A DNA stretch of 8,174 nt, taken from the NCBI GenBank assembly GCA_013203065.1, contig JABMQV010000074.1:1-8174 (forward strand), in the 5' to 3' direction. Made by a program: the position numbers and the translations under genes. A model generated the notes under the pieces. The model was not told where the DNA came from and searched no databases. It saw only the letters and a list, made by a program, of their open reading frames with translations. This stretch comes from Desulfobacteraceae bacterium. GTDB lineage: Bacteria > Desulfobacterota > DSM-4660 > Desulfatiglandales > Desulfatiglandaceae. How positions within the stretch are numbered: the stretch's first letter is position 1; every line of letters starts with the position of its first letter. This document shows positions 1 through 5,847 of the stretch, piece by piece.

Positions 1-42
1 AATTCCGAATTCCGAATTCCGATTGCGGACTTGTGAATTTGT
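1..42. repeat. Heptamer tandem repeat, AATTCCG x3 plus degenerate units
   Basis: Three exact copies of AATTCCG occupy positions 1-21. They are followed by decayed 7-bp units ATTGCGG (22-28), ACTTGTG (29-35) and AATTTGT (36-42). The repeat may extend left beyond the window. The 7-bp period with an AATT core matches a second, more degenerate array at 5742-5769. Two EcoRI sites (GAATTC) arise from the repeat, so a cloning or adapter artefact is conceivable, but the graded decay to the right speaks for a natural intergenic repeat. Confidence 0.6.
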
Positions 43-60
43 CTTGCTTACGTCCCTCAT
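1..60 (-). CDS. Possible 5' end of the next gene in the cluster (partial, perhaps rsmI)
   Basis: An ATG lies 11 nt downstream of the yraN stop and opens a frame of 20 codons that is still open at the window edge (begins MRDVSKTNSQ, ends NSEFGI). The short gap suggests translational coupling to yraN. In related genomes the 16S rRNA 2'-O-ribose methyltransferase gene rsmI often sits near yraN, and RsmI proteins begin their conserved part with a G-[TI]-LY-[IV]-VATPIGN motif. The final Gly-Ile here could be the first residues of that motif, but nothing beyond it is visible. Against a real gene, the second half of this stretch is a simple 7-bp repeat of the kind that gives spurious peptides in intergenic DNA. 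The Shine-Dalgarno sequence (TGGAA) is weak. This is a tentative call. Confidence 0.25.
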   Translation of the reverse strand, partial: MRDVSKTNSQVRNRNSEFGI

Positions 61-71
61 AACCAGTTCCA

Positions 72-440
72 CTAATACGCCAGATCAAACGCGTTTTTGA
101 TCACTACTATCCGGGGGTTGTCTTTTGTGAGGCTGATGGCCACCACATCAAATCTTGCCTTGACCCCGTAACAGTCATTGGACTTCATATACGCCAGGGC
201 CACCTTAGAGAGCTGCCGTCTCTTTCTGGCATCCACTGCCTCTTTGGCGTAGCCAATTGATTTGCCCCTTCGGGTCTTTATTTCTACGAAGACCAGGGTG
301 TCGTTATCCCTTGCGATTAAATCAACCTCCCCTAGAGCGCAGCGATAGTTCTGGGTGATCTTCTTATAACCCAAGGCTTTGAGTTTCTTTAGGGCCAACT
401 TTTCACCTAACTCACCCAGCTCAAGTCTTTGCTTTGTCAA
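72..440 (-). CDS. yraN: YraN/UPF0102 family, predicted PD-(D/E)XK nuclease-like protein
   Basis: The protein is 122 aa, close to the 115-130 aa usual for UPF0102 (PF02021), a family of uncertain function with a restriction-endonuclease-like (Holliday-junction-resolvase-like) fold. The family signature is complete: an N-terminal G-E-L-G-E-K-L-A helix (about 9-16), GEVDLI (37-42) carrying Glu38 and Asp40, then VFVEIKTR (50-57) carrying Glu53 and Lys55. Together these form the D-(D/E)-x-K metal-binding site. Gln76 and the RFDVV strand (96-100) also fit the family. The start is TTG, preceded by GAGGGG about 9 nt upstream. The first 20 nt overlap the end of rnhB, so the two are probably translated from one message, and this is the last clear gene of the cluster. 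The nuclease role is inferred from fold and motif; the substrate is unknown. Confidence 0.9.
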   Translation of the reverse strand: MTKQRLELGELGEKLALKKLKALGYKKITQNYRCALGEVDLIARDNDTLVFVEIKTRRGKSIGYAKEAVDARKRRQLSKVALAYMKSNDCYGVKARFDVVAISLTKDNPRIVVIKNAFDLAY

Positions 441-1089
441 AACCAGTCACCCCTCTAAAGGTCCTGCGATGGATCGGGGAGGCACCGTATTGCCTGAGAG
501 CATCAAGATGTCGGCGTGTCCCATACCCCTTGTTTTTTTCAAAATCATAGAACGGATACATGTGGTGATAGGAACACATGATTCTGTCACGGTATACCTT
601 GGCCACGACAGAGGCAGCCGAAATGCTTCGGCTGATCTGGTCCCCCTTCTTGAGGCATTTCTGGGGAACCGGTAAAGGAATCATATGGATACCGTCTACC
701 AGCAAGAACTCCGGCTGCGGGTCCAACACCGACACAGCCCGCCTCATGGCCTCAAGGGAGGCCTTTAAGATATTGTGTTCATCGATAGAGTGGTGGGAAA
801 CAACCCCTATCCCCACGGCCAGGGCGAGACGAAGGATTTCAGAAAAGGCCTTCTCTCTGGCCCCGGCAGACATTTGTTTTGAATCCCTGACACCCGCCAA
901 ATCAGTGCCTTGAGGGATAATCACTGCTGCTGCCACGACCGGGCCCGCCAACGGGCCGCGCCCGGCCTCATCGACCCCCGCAACCGGATCATAGCCAGCC
1001 TTACGGGCCAGCCCTTCATGGAAGAACGGGTCGCGTGTAGAGGAGCTGAGGCTTTCAGGAAAAAGGGGGAGATTTTTGAGTGGACACAC
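421..1089 (-). CDS. rnhB: Ribonuclease HII
   Basis: RNase HII cleaves the RNA strand of RNA-DNA hybrids and incises at single ribonucleotides in DNA, starting ribonucleotide excision repair in the cytoplasm. The 222 aa protein carries the hallmark VDEAGRGPLAGPVV block (39-52). The four metal-binding acidic residues fit those of the E. coli enzyme: Asp40 and Glu41, Asp132 (in LVDG), and Asp150 (in KKGD). The GRG motif (43-45) and the KGYGT-R-H segment, with the Tyr that senses the ribonucleotide (Tyr189), are present, as is ISAASVVAKVYRD (156-168). The chosen start is GTG at 1089; about 30 residues precede the catalytic core, which is long but seen in this group. No strong Shine-Dalgarno sequence stands before it, so a later start cannot be excluded. 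It follows rplS after a 71-nt gap containing a GC-rich stem-loop and overlaps yraN by 20 nt. Confidence 0.96.
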   Translation of the reverse strand: MCPLKNLPLFPESLSSSTRDPFFHEGLARKAGYDPVAGVDEAGRGPLAGPVVAAAVIIPQGTDLAGVRDSKQMSAGAREKAFSEILRLALAVGIGVVSHHSIDEHNILKASLEAMRRAVSVLDPQPEFLLVDGIHMIPLPVPQKCLKKGDQISRSISAASVVAKVYRDRIMCSYHHMYPFYDFEKNKGYGTRRHLDALRQYGASPIHRRTFRGVTGFDKAKT

Positions 1090-1128
1090 CGGCTTTTCGT
1101 GTCTCTTGTGTTAAGGTAATTGGCAGAC

Positions 1129-1154
1129 CCCGGGGAATACGATGTAGCCCCGGG
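1129..1154 (-). other. GC-rich stem-loop between rplS and rnhB
   Basis: CCCGGGG at 1129-1135 pairs perfectly with CCCCGGG at 1148-1154 across a 12-nt loop. The hairpin begins 6 nt past the rplS stop in the direction of transcription. No T-run follows on either strand, so it is not a standard intrinsic terminator. It may be an mRNA-stabilising or processing hairpin that lowers expression of rnhB and yraN relative to L19. A GCAGAC direct repeat flanks it (1123-1128 and 1154-1159). Confidence 0.5.
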
Positions 1155-1160
1155 CAGACG

Positions 1161-1505
1161 CTATGTTCTTAACTCTTTGATACGGGCGGCCTTTCCCCTC
1201 AGTTTGCGAAGATAGTAGAGCCGCGCCCTCCTCACTCTGCCCCTTGATACTAGTTCAACCTTATCAATCATCGGGGAATGAAGGGGAAAAATCCTTTCAA
1301 CGCCAATGCCGTAGGATACTTTCCTAACGGTAAAGGTGGCACCGGTATTCCCTTTCCTCTTCCTGATGACAACCCCCTGGAATACCTGGACCCGCTCCTT
1401 CTGCCCCTCTCTTATCCTGGCGTGCACTTTGACCGTGTCACCCGGTCCAAAATTCGGGATGTCAAGGCGCATCTGCTCCTTTTCAAGTGTTTCTATGACA
1501 TTCAT
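1161..1505 (-). CDS. rplS: 50S ribosomal protein L19
   Basis: L19 lies at the interface of the 50S and 30S subunits. The 114 aa product begins [11 protein letters not shown] and has the usual length (about 115 aa). It shows the family core: [16 protein letters not shown], the [11 protein letters not shown] strand, the RKRKG...[22 protein letters not shown] segment, and the [13 protein letters not shown] basic tail. An upstream in-frame ATG at 1541 would add 12 residues ([12 protein letters not shown]) absent from the family. The start at 1505 is preferred because AGGAG lies 6 nt upstream (1512-1516). The gene sits behind the longest leader in the left part of the cluster (about 133 nt), which carries a stem-loop and a short overlapping ORF. 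That fits separate control of a ribosomal protein needed in much larger amounts than TrmD. Confidence 0.98.
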   Translation of the reverse strand: MNVIETLEKEQMRLDIPNFGPGDTVKVHARIREGQKERVQVFQGVVIRKRKGNTGATFTVRKVSYGIGVERIFPLHSPMIDKVELVSRGRVRRARLYYLRKLRGKAARIKELRT

Positions 1506-1563
1506 ATTTTTCTCCTCTTTCAAAGGTCTCATAGTTTGCATTATCGAACTTTCCGGAAACCAT
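1483..1563 (-). CDS. Candidate 26-codon leader ORF overlapping the rplS start
   Basis: An ATG at 1563 is preceded by GGAGGAG (1566-1572). The GGAGG core is only 4 nt from the ATG, close but usable. The frame runs 26 codons (begins [10 protein letters not shown], ends YECHRNT) to a TGA at 1483-1485, which lies inside the rplS coding region out of frame. Ribosomes translating it would cross the rplS Shine-Dalgarno sequence and start codon and finish about 20 nt inside rplS, an arrangement that could couple or limit L19 synthesis. No similarity to a known protein is recognised. It could equally be a chance ORF in a leader. Confidence 0.3.
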   Translation of the reverse strand: MVSGKFDNANYETFERGEKYECHRNT

Positions 1564-1638
1564 ATCTCCTCCGGGAATATTCAAAGCTGGATCCGCAGGG
1601 CCCGGATTCTTGCTCCTCCATGGGGTCCGAGCTGTGGG
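1506..1638 (-). promoter_or_regulatory. rplS leader region with inverted repeats
   Basis: This is the 133-nt gap between the SPOUT methyltransferase stop and rplS. It contains a 7-bp stem-loop (1589-1595 with 1603-1609, one G-U pair, 7-nt loop), a perfect 10-bp palindrome TTTCCGGAAA (1550-1559), and the GGAGGAG-ATG of the small ORF described separately. A GATAAT hexamer on the minus strand (1540-1545) could serve as a -10 box. The matching -35 position (GAGATA at 17 nt) is poor, so an internal promoter is only possible. Neither hairpin is followed by a T-run. Autoregulatory L19 leaders are known in other phyla, but I do not recognise that motif here. Confidence 0.35.
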
Positions 1639-2199
1639 TTATTCAAAGTCTCCAACCAATCGATCCAGAATAATTGCGGCGGCTGTCCTCACGGATAGGT
1701 GATTGTAGCCTCTCTTGCCCAAAATGGGGGCCAGTATATGATCCGCCTCTTTCAGAACGGCCTTCTCCAGTCCCCAGGCCGTTCCAAATAGCAACATAAC
1801 AACGCGATTTTCCTGAAGGAGGGCTCTTGCCGACGCGTAAGAGATCACGCGATCCCTCTGCTCTGAGGCATCGGTTGCTATAAAGAGGGGGCGCATGCCC
1901 TCAATTCCCACAATTTGTTCTACAGCACCCTCCAAGGAAGAGACTACCGAAAGGAGCTCAATGGCCTCTTTTCGATGCCGGTTATATCTGGCACCGTATC
2001 CCTTGGTCCAGTGCCGCCGGACCTGCTCTGCCAGTCCCTGCTGGTCATCAAGTGGCGTGACAACAAAAAACTTCTTGACATCGTAGGTCTTTGCCGATCT
2101 AGCGATGTCATGGAGATCCACAGGGGTTATGGCTGAGGCTATTATTTCATGGTTCTTGTTGTAGACGGGGTAATGAATCAGCCCGATATAAAGACGCAT
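1639..2199 (-). CDS. Standalone SPOUT-fold RNA methyltransferase (Methyltrn_RNA_4, PF09936 type)
   Basis: The 186 aa protein is predicted to be a SAM-dependent RNA methyltransferase of the SPOUT class; its target nucleotide is unknown. The N-terminus MRLYIGLIHYPV and the TPVDLHDIARSAKTY segment (25-39) are typical of this TrmD-neighbour family. The C-terminal half shows the trefoil-knot SAM pocket: LLFGTAWGLEKAVL (136-149), then ILAPILGKRGYNHLSVRTAAAIILDRL (155-181) with the SPOUT-type N-H-L-S-V-R-x-A-x-A-I pattern. As I recall, a homologue in Thermotoga maritima (TM1570) occupies the same trmD-rplS interval. It begins 48 nt after trmD with ATG and has no clear Shine-Dalgarno sequence, so expression may depend on read-through. 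It is a different protein from TrmD, not a split part of it, since TrmD next door is complete. Confidence 0.88.
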   Translation of the reverse strand: MRLYIGLIHYPVYNKNHEIIASAITPVDLHDIARSAKTYDVKKFFVVTPLDDQQGLAEQVRRHWTKGYGARYNRHRKEAIELLSVVSSLEGAVEQIVGIEGMRPLFIATDASEQRDRVISYASARALLQENRVVMLLFGTAWGLEKAVLKEADHILAPILGKRGYNHLSVRTAAAIILDRLVGDFE

Positions 2200-2247
2200 G
2201 AATATATCAGCATCCGTTCACAGGTCGTTTTTTTCTCTTATCACCCT

Positions 2248-2988
2248 TCAAGATCCCTCAGGGTTCTTTTTTAGTCTGCCCAGGATCATCTTATCTTCGG
2301 GGGTCAGCCTGGCCTTCTTAAGAAGGTCTGGTCTCCTCTCGACCGTTCTCTTCAAGGACTCGGTCCTGCGCCAGAGCCGGATTTTTTCGTGATCCCCCGA
2401 TAAGAGTACGGGGGGGACCTCTTTTCCCTGGAAGACCCCCGGTCGGGTATACTGGGGGTATTCCAGCAACCCTTCTTCAAAGGAGTCTTCAAGGTTGGAT
2501 TTCTCTCCGCCCAGGACACCCGGTATCAGGCGGCTGATAACCTCCATGAGGACCATGGCCCCCAGTTCCCCGCCGCTCAAAATATAATCACCAATGGATA
2601 GTTCACTATCGATACAGGTCAACCTTACTCTCTCATCCACCCCCTCATATCGGCCACAAACCAAAATGAGCTGATCCCACCCTGACAATTCCCAGGCGGT
2701 GGACTGATCAAGCCTTCTGCCCTGGGGACTCAGAAGGGCAACATGGGTCTTGCCATTTACCCTTTCGACCGATTTAAGGGCTCGGTGAATGGGTCCGGCC
2801 TTCATGACCATTCCCTCTCCGCCTCCATAAGGACGGTCATCGGTGGTCTTGTGCCTTCCTCTGGCAAAATCGCGGATATTGACGACCCCGACATCCACCA
2901 ATCCCTTTTCTATTGCCCGCCCCAGGATCCCGAACCTGAGGTAGGAGGAGAACATTTCAGGGAATATGGTGAGGACATCAAACTTCAT
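2248..2988 (-). CDS. trmD: tRNA (guanine37-N1)-methyltransferase
   Basis: TrmD methylates N1 of G37, 3' of the anticodon, in tRNAs reading CNN-type codons and so prevents +1 frameshifting. The 246 aa protein is full length. It contains KFDVLTIFPEMF at the start, DRPYGGGEGMVMK (51-63), LLSPQGRRLDQ (85-95), the knot segments LVCGRYEGVDERV (109-121) and SIGDYILSGGELGAM (131-145), then SRLIPGVLG (152-160) and EDSF-EEGLLEYPQYTRP (167-183). By position, Arg153 and Asp168 correspond to the catalytic Arg154 and Asp169 of the E. coli enzyme, and Glu115 to its Glu116. The C-terminal helical domain (about 185-246) that grips the anticodon arm is complete. The ATG overlaps the last 11 nt of rimM, so translation is probably coupled. 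Confidence 0.98.
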   Translation of the reverse strand: MKFDVLTIFPEMFSSYLRFGILGRAIEKGLVDVGVVNIRDFARGRHKTTDDRPYGGGEGMVMKAGPIHRALKSVERVNGKTHVALLSPQGRRLDQSTAWELSGWDQLILVCGRYEGVDERVRLTCIDSELSIGDYILSGGELGAMVLMEVISRLIPGVLGGEKSNLEDSFEEGLLEYPQYTRPGVFQGKEVPPVLLSGDHEKIRLWRRTESLKRTVERRPDLLKKARLTPEDKMILGRLKKNPEGS

Positions 2989-3511
2989 TCAAATCAAAGA
3001 GCCCCTCCATCTTTGAAATAATCATTTTCCCATTCTCGCGATCGACCTCATGGACGATTTCATAGGTGGCAGGGACCAGGATCTCCCTGGTCCCCTCCCT
3101 GACCACATAGATATCGTTGCCCCCCGTGGGTATGATCTGAGAAATAACACCTAAATGCTCTCCTGTAACTAAGTAGACCTGAAGGCCCAGCAGCTCGAAC
3201 CAAAAATATTCACCCTCTTCACAAACAAGGTTATCTCGCCTTATAAGGATCTCGGCCCCCCTATGAGCTTCTGCCCGGTCAATTGAGGTTAACCCCTCCA
3301 GCTCCATCAAAAAAAACTTCTTGTGAGGTTTTACAGACTTTACCGGGTATTCATGGATTTCACCGGAGACGGATCTTAGGAACACACTGCCGCTATCCAG
3401 GAATGACCTTTCTGAGTCGGCATAGGAGGAGATCCTGAGTACACCGTCCAACCCGTGCGGCCTCATTACCTTGCCCACAAGGAGCAGTTTGCCGGGTGAA
3501 ACCTGTGTCAA
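2978..3511 (-). CDS. rimM: Ribosome maturation factor RimM
   Basis: RimM binds S19 and helps assemble the head of the 30S subunit. The 177 aa product has the two expected domains. The N-terminal RimM domain has GKVMRPHGLDGVLRI (13-27). The C-terminal PRC-barrel has LLGLQVY, GVISQIIPTGGNDIYVV (121-137), EILVPA and the VDRENGKMII strand. The start used is TTG at 3511, 2 nt after the khpA stop. The next in-frame candidates (GTG at codon 12, ATG at codon 16) would cut into the conserved GKV-HG motif, so the TTG is preferred although no strong Shine-Dalgarno sequence is seen. Initiation is probably by coupling to khpA. The end overlaps trmD by 11 nt. Confidence 0.97.
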   Translation of the reverse strand: MTQVSPGKLLLVGKVMRPHGLDGVLRISSYADSERSFLDSGSVFLRSVSGEIHEYPVKSVKPHKKFFLMELEGLTSIDRAEAHRGAEILIRRDNLVCEEGEYFWFELLGLQVYLVTGEHLGVISQIIPTGGNDIYVVREGTREILVPATYEIVHEVDRENGKMIISKMEGLFDLNEV

Positions 3512-3513
3512 GG

Positions 3514-3744
3514 CTACTCGATGATTTCCAAAACGGATCGTTTGTCTATCTTGGTGGAGGCGGCGCTGAGAATTGTTCTCATGGCCCTGGCTGTTCGGCC
3601 CTGCTTCCCGATGACCTTACCCAGATCTTCCTTGGCTACCTTCAGCTCAATAACAGAGGTATGCTCACCCATTATTTCCGTGACAAAGACTTCTTCGGGC
3701 ACGTCCACAAGCGATTTGGCGATGTATTCAATTAATTCCTTCAT
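3514..3744 (-). CDS. khpA: KH-domain RNA-binding protein KhpA
   Basis: This small cytoplasmic RNA-binding protein has a single KH domain (76 aa, the family's usual length). The GxxG RNA-gripping loop is visible as [16 protein letters not shown] (about residues 44-59), following the alpha-helix after [10 protein letters not shown]. In Gram-positive bacteria the homologue pairs with KhpB and influences RNA levels and cell division; in this group the role is less studied. Its place between rpsP and rimM is the standard one. The ATG has a near-perfect ribosome binding site, GGAGGTG at 3752-3758, 7 nt upstream. It follows rpsP after a 40-nt gap and is followed by rimM after 2 nt. Confidence 0.95.
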   Translation of the reverse strand: MKELIEYIAKSLVDVPEEVFVTEIMGEHTSVIELKVAKEDLGKVIGKQGRTARAMRTILSAASTKIDKRSVLEIIE

Positions 3745-3751
3745 CTCGATT

Positions 3752-3758
3752 CACCTCC
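3752..3758 (-). promoter_or_regulatory. Strong ribosome binding site of khpA
   Basis: GGAGGTG lies 7 nt before the khpA ATG, the best Shine-Dalgarno match in the cluster. It fixes the khpA start. Confidence 0.85.
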
Positions 3759-3784
3759 GGCTTTGATTTCACCATCACCACATC

Positions 3785-4048
3785 TCAGTTTGCTGCTGGA
3801 TTGGATTTCACCGATCCTTCCTTCTTTAAGATGGACTTGGCAGTCTCCGAGACAAGCGCCCCTTTTTCAAGCCAGTACCTCACCTTATCTTCGTGAATCT
3901 TGATCTCTTCCGGGTCTTTCGTCGGGTCATAATAGCCCAGTATCTCAAGAAATTTCCCATCGCGCGGCGCTTCCGAATCAGCGGCCACCAGACGATAAAA
4001 CGGTTTCTTCTTGGCCCCCAGCCTTGCTAACCTAATCCTAACTGCCAT
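3785..4048 (-). CDS. rpsP: 30S ribosomal protein S16
   Basis: S16 is a primary assembly protein of the 30S body. The 87 aa product begins MAVRIRLARLGAKKKPFYRLV, the S16 signature, and continues with the RDGKFLEILGYYDP motif, the VRYWLEKGALVSETAKSILKK helix, and a short tail. The length is normal (about 80-90 aa). An in-frame upstream ATG at 4129 would add 27 residues without family support. The start at 4048 has GAGGGGAG about 10 nt upstream and matches the family N-terminus exactly. The gap to ffh is 119 nt. I see no clear promoter there, only a short imperfect CCGA/TCGG hairpin, so rpsP may be read through from the ffh promoter. Confidence 0.98.
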   Translation of the reverse strand: MAVRIRLARLGAKKKPFYRLVAADSEAPRDGKFLEILGYYDPTKDPEEIKIHEDKVRYWLEKGALVSETAKSILKKEGSVKSNPAAN

Positions 4049-4167
4049 CTGTTTTGATCTCCCCTCTGTGTTATTTCTGTTCGCCGAAGTAACTCGGACG
4101 CATTTGAAATTGAACTCAGCCAGTGACAAACCTGCAGAGCGTAAAAATTTCAGGTAAGTTCAAGTGG

Positions 4168-5493
4168 TTATCCAAAAAGGGAGGGTATGTCTAAATTTCC
4201 CCTTTTTGTAAACTGCTCCATCATCTTTTTTGTTTGAGCAAAGTTTTTGAGAAGACGGTTCACATCCTGTACCGTCGTCCCGCTGCCCTTTGCGATCCTT
4301 CGTCTCCTGCTTCCGTTTATGATCTTATATTTCCGTCTCTCTTCTTTGGTCATGGAGTTTATGATGGCCTCCACCTTGACCAATTCCTTTTCCTCAGGCT
4401 TTAGCTTTTTCAGTTTCTTGATGTTCCCCATCCCCGGCAGCATCCCCAGAATCTGCTCAAAGGAACCCAACTTTTTCATTTGTTTCAGCTGAGATTGAAA
4501 ATCGTCCAGATCGAATTCATTTTTCTTGAGTTTTTTCTCTAATTGTCGGGCTTCTTTTTCATCAAATTCCGTCTGGGCCTTTTCGATTAGGGACAGCACA
4601 TCTCCCAAGCCGAGGATTTGAGACGCCATTCTGTCCGGATGGAAGGGTTCCAGGGCGTCCACTTTCTCTCCCACACCGATAAACTTGATGGGTTTTTCGG
4701 TTACTGCCTTGATGGACAAGGCCGCACCACCCCTTGCATCGCCTTCCATTTTGGAGAGGATGACGCCGGTGATATCCAGACTCTCGTTAAAATGCTTTGA
4801 TACATTCACCGCATCCTGGCCTGTCATGGCATCGGCTACCAGGAGGATCTCAGCCGGATTGACCGTTGCTTTGATCCGGACAAGCTCTTCCATCATGTCC
4901 TCATCGATGTGCAGCCGGCCGGCCGTATCGATTACCAAAACATCCGCGCCTTCGCTCCCGGCCCTGGACAGGGCATCCATGCAAATTTCTTCCGGCCTTT
5001 GACCTGGATCCGTGCTGTAAACGGGCACATTGATTTCGTCGCCCAATTTCTTTAGCTGATCAATGGCGGCAGGCCTGTAAATATCCGCAGGGACCAGATA
5101 AGGGTGCCTCCCCTGGCTGCGGATATATCTGGCCAGCTTGGCTGCCGTGGTGGTCTTCCCGGAGCCCTGCAACCCCACGAGCATCACCGAATGGGGTGCC
5201 TTTCCTGTCAGTTGTAACCCTTGCTGAACCTCACCCATCAGGCTTGTGAGTTCCTCGTTGACTATCTTTATGAGCTGTTGCCCCGGAGTCAGACTCTCAA
5301 GGACTTCCTGCCCTAGGGCGCGTTGGCGTATGTCCTCTACAAGCCCTTTGACCACTTTGTAGTTGACATCCGCCTCCAGCAGGGCTAGACGTACTTCCTT
5401 CAGGGCCTCCTGGATGTTGGCCTCGCTCAGTCTGCCCCGACCGGTGACCTTCTTAAATACCCCGTCTAATTTTTCCGTTAAGGCTTCAAACAT
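4168..5493 (-). CDS. ffh: Signal recognition particle GTPase Ffh (SRP54)
   Basis: Ffh with 4.5S RNA binds signal sequences of nascent membrane proteins and docks with FtsY in a GTP-dependent way. The 441 aa protein is full length. It has an N-terminal helical bundle (1-95), then the G domain with P-loop [15 protein letters not shown] (107-121), the insertion-box motif [11 protein letters not shown] (137-147), DTAGR (189-193), the G4-like [10 protein letters not shown] (247-256) and GVGEK (273-277). The methionine-rich M domain (about 310-441) holds the RNA-binding helix-turn-helix [19 protein letters not shown] (393-411). The G4 motif is unusual: the family norm is TKxD, here SKME, so the guanine-reading Asp is replaced by Glu250. 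It is the first gene of the leftward cluster, behind a good promoter. Its last codons contain a 9-bp inverted repeat. Confidence 0.98.
   Translation of the reverse strand: MFEALTEKLDGVFKKVTGRGRLSEANIQEALKEVRLALLEADVNYKVVKGLVEDIRQRALGQEVLESLTPGQQLIKIVNEELTSLMGEVQQGLQLTGKAPHSVMLVGLQGSGKTTTAAKLARYIRSQGRHPYLVPADIYRPAAIDQLKKLGDEINVPVYSTDPGQRPEEICMDALSRAGSEGADVLVIDTAGRLHIDEDMMEELVRIKATVNPAEILLVADAMTGQDAVNVSKHFNESLDITGVILSKMEGDARGGAALSIKAVTEKPIKFIGVGEKVDALEPFHPDRMASQILGLGDVLSLIEKAQTEFDEKEARQLEKKLKKNEFDLDDFQSQLKQMKKLGSFEQILGMLPGMGNIKKLKKLKPEEKELVKVEAIINSMTKEERRKYKIINGSRRRRIAKGSGTTVQDVNRLLKNFAQTKKMMEQFTKRGNLDIPSLFG
4173..4208 (-). other. 9-bp inverted repeat at the 3' end of ffh
   Basis: CAAAAAGGG (4173-4181) and CCCTTTTTG (4200-4208) are perfect inverted copies around an 18-nt loop. 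Both arms lie in the last codons of ffh, just before its stop (4168-4170). Read on the minus strand it is an A-tract/G3 arm, loop, then C3/T5 arm, like a weak intrinsic terminator or attenuator between ffh and rpsP. The GC core is only three pairs and the T-tract is inside the stem, so strong termination is unlikely. Confidence 0.3.
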
Positions 5494-5526
5494 AGTCTAT
5501 CCGTTTTCTAAAAGGGCGAATCGTAT

Positions 5527-5556
5527 AAATTAACTTGAAAACTACTCTTTTGTCAA
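5527..5556 (-). promoter_or_regulatory. Predicted sigma70 promoter of ffh and the leftward cluster
   Basis: On the minus strand a consensus -35 box TTGACA (5551-5556) is followed after 18 nt by TAATTT (5527-5532), which keeps the most important -10 bases (T1, A2, T6). Transcription would begin near 5519-5521, giving a leader of about 25-30 nt before the ffh ATG at 5493. The perfect -35 and sensible position make this the likely main promoter of the whole ribosomal cluster. Confidence 0.6.
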
Positions 5557-5741
5557 TAAAAATCCCACTTCACCTCCAAACGGCGGATTGTAGGAAACAT
5601 TACCATATTTTTGTCACCTTGGCACCAAAATATTGCGCCCCTCTATTCATTTCCTTTTTATGTAAGGGGAAGAAATACTGTAACTTCTCAATGAGTCCAG
5701 GAGAAATAATCGGAAAAGCCCCTGCGACCTCCACCGATCCT

Positions 5742-5769
5742 CAATTTTCAATTTGCAGTCTTCAATTCT
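5742..5769. repeat. Degenerate AATT heptad repeat
   Basis: Four 7-bp units in a row, CAATTTT, CAATTTG, CAGTCTT and CAATTCT, share a C-A-A-T-T core at 7-bp spacing (the third unit is decayed). This matches in period and AATT core the AATTCCG array at the left end of the window. It lies in the divergent gap. Repeats of this look are common in intergenic DNA of deltaproteobacterial genomes and are often mistranslated as KLKIED-like peptides. Function unknown. Confidence 0.5.
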
Positions 5770-5847
5770 CGGGTTTGCCCAGATTAGGGGTTGCCATGGG
5801 AGATCATAAGCCCTAAAATCCCCTCCAGACAAGAGGTGCCTCGGGTT

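Larger units (their letters stand above)
5494..5847. other. Divergent intergenic region between ffh and the rightward genes
   Basis: This is the only stretch over 300 nt without a convincing gene. It contains the ffh promoter (5527-5556, minus strand), a degenerate AATT heptad repeat (5742-5769), and AGAGGTG (5832-5838), the ribosome binding site for the rightward gene. Open frames across it, such as 5535-5816 plus, have no coding character. I saw no tRNA, 4.5S RNA or other RNA gene and no clear plus-strand sigma70 promoter. If the TTG at 5791 were the true start of the rightward gene, the gap would shrink by 57 nt. Confidence 0.6.

Noticed and set aside
1541..1621. Another 26-codon ORF in the rplS leader (ATG at 1621)
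   Set aside because: No ribosome binding site in front of it and no recognisable product; probably chance.
2252..2272. GATCCC-TCA-GGGTTC followed by six T on the plus strand, terminator-like
   Set aside because: The stem is short with an internal mismatch, it lies in the 3' end of trmD on the other strand, and no plus-strand gene precedes it.
4049..4129. In-frame 27-residue N-terminal extension of S16
   Set aside because: S16 proteins begin at MAVRIRLARLG, and the internal ATG has a proper purine-rich ribosome binding site.
5620..5636. TGGCAC...TTGC resembling a sigma54 promoter upstream of the rightward genes
   Set aside because: The spacing between the GG and GC elements is 2 nt longer than the strict -24/-12 distance, which sigma54 does not tolerate.
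5535..5816. 93-codon plus-strand open frame in the divergent gap
   Set aside because: No recognisable domain, no Shine-Dalgarno sequence, it spans the ffh promoter and the heptad repeat, and its composition is not protein-like.
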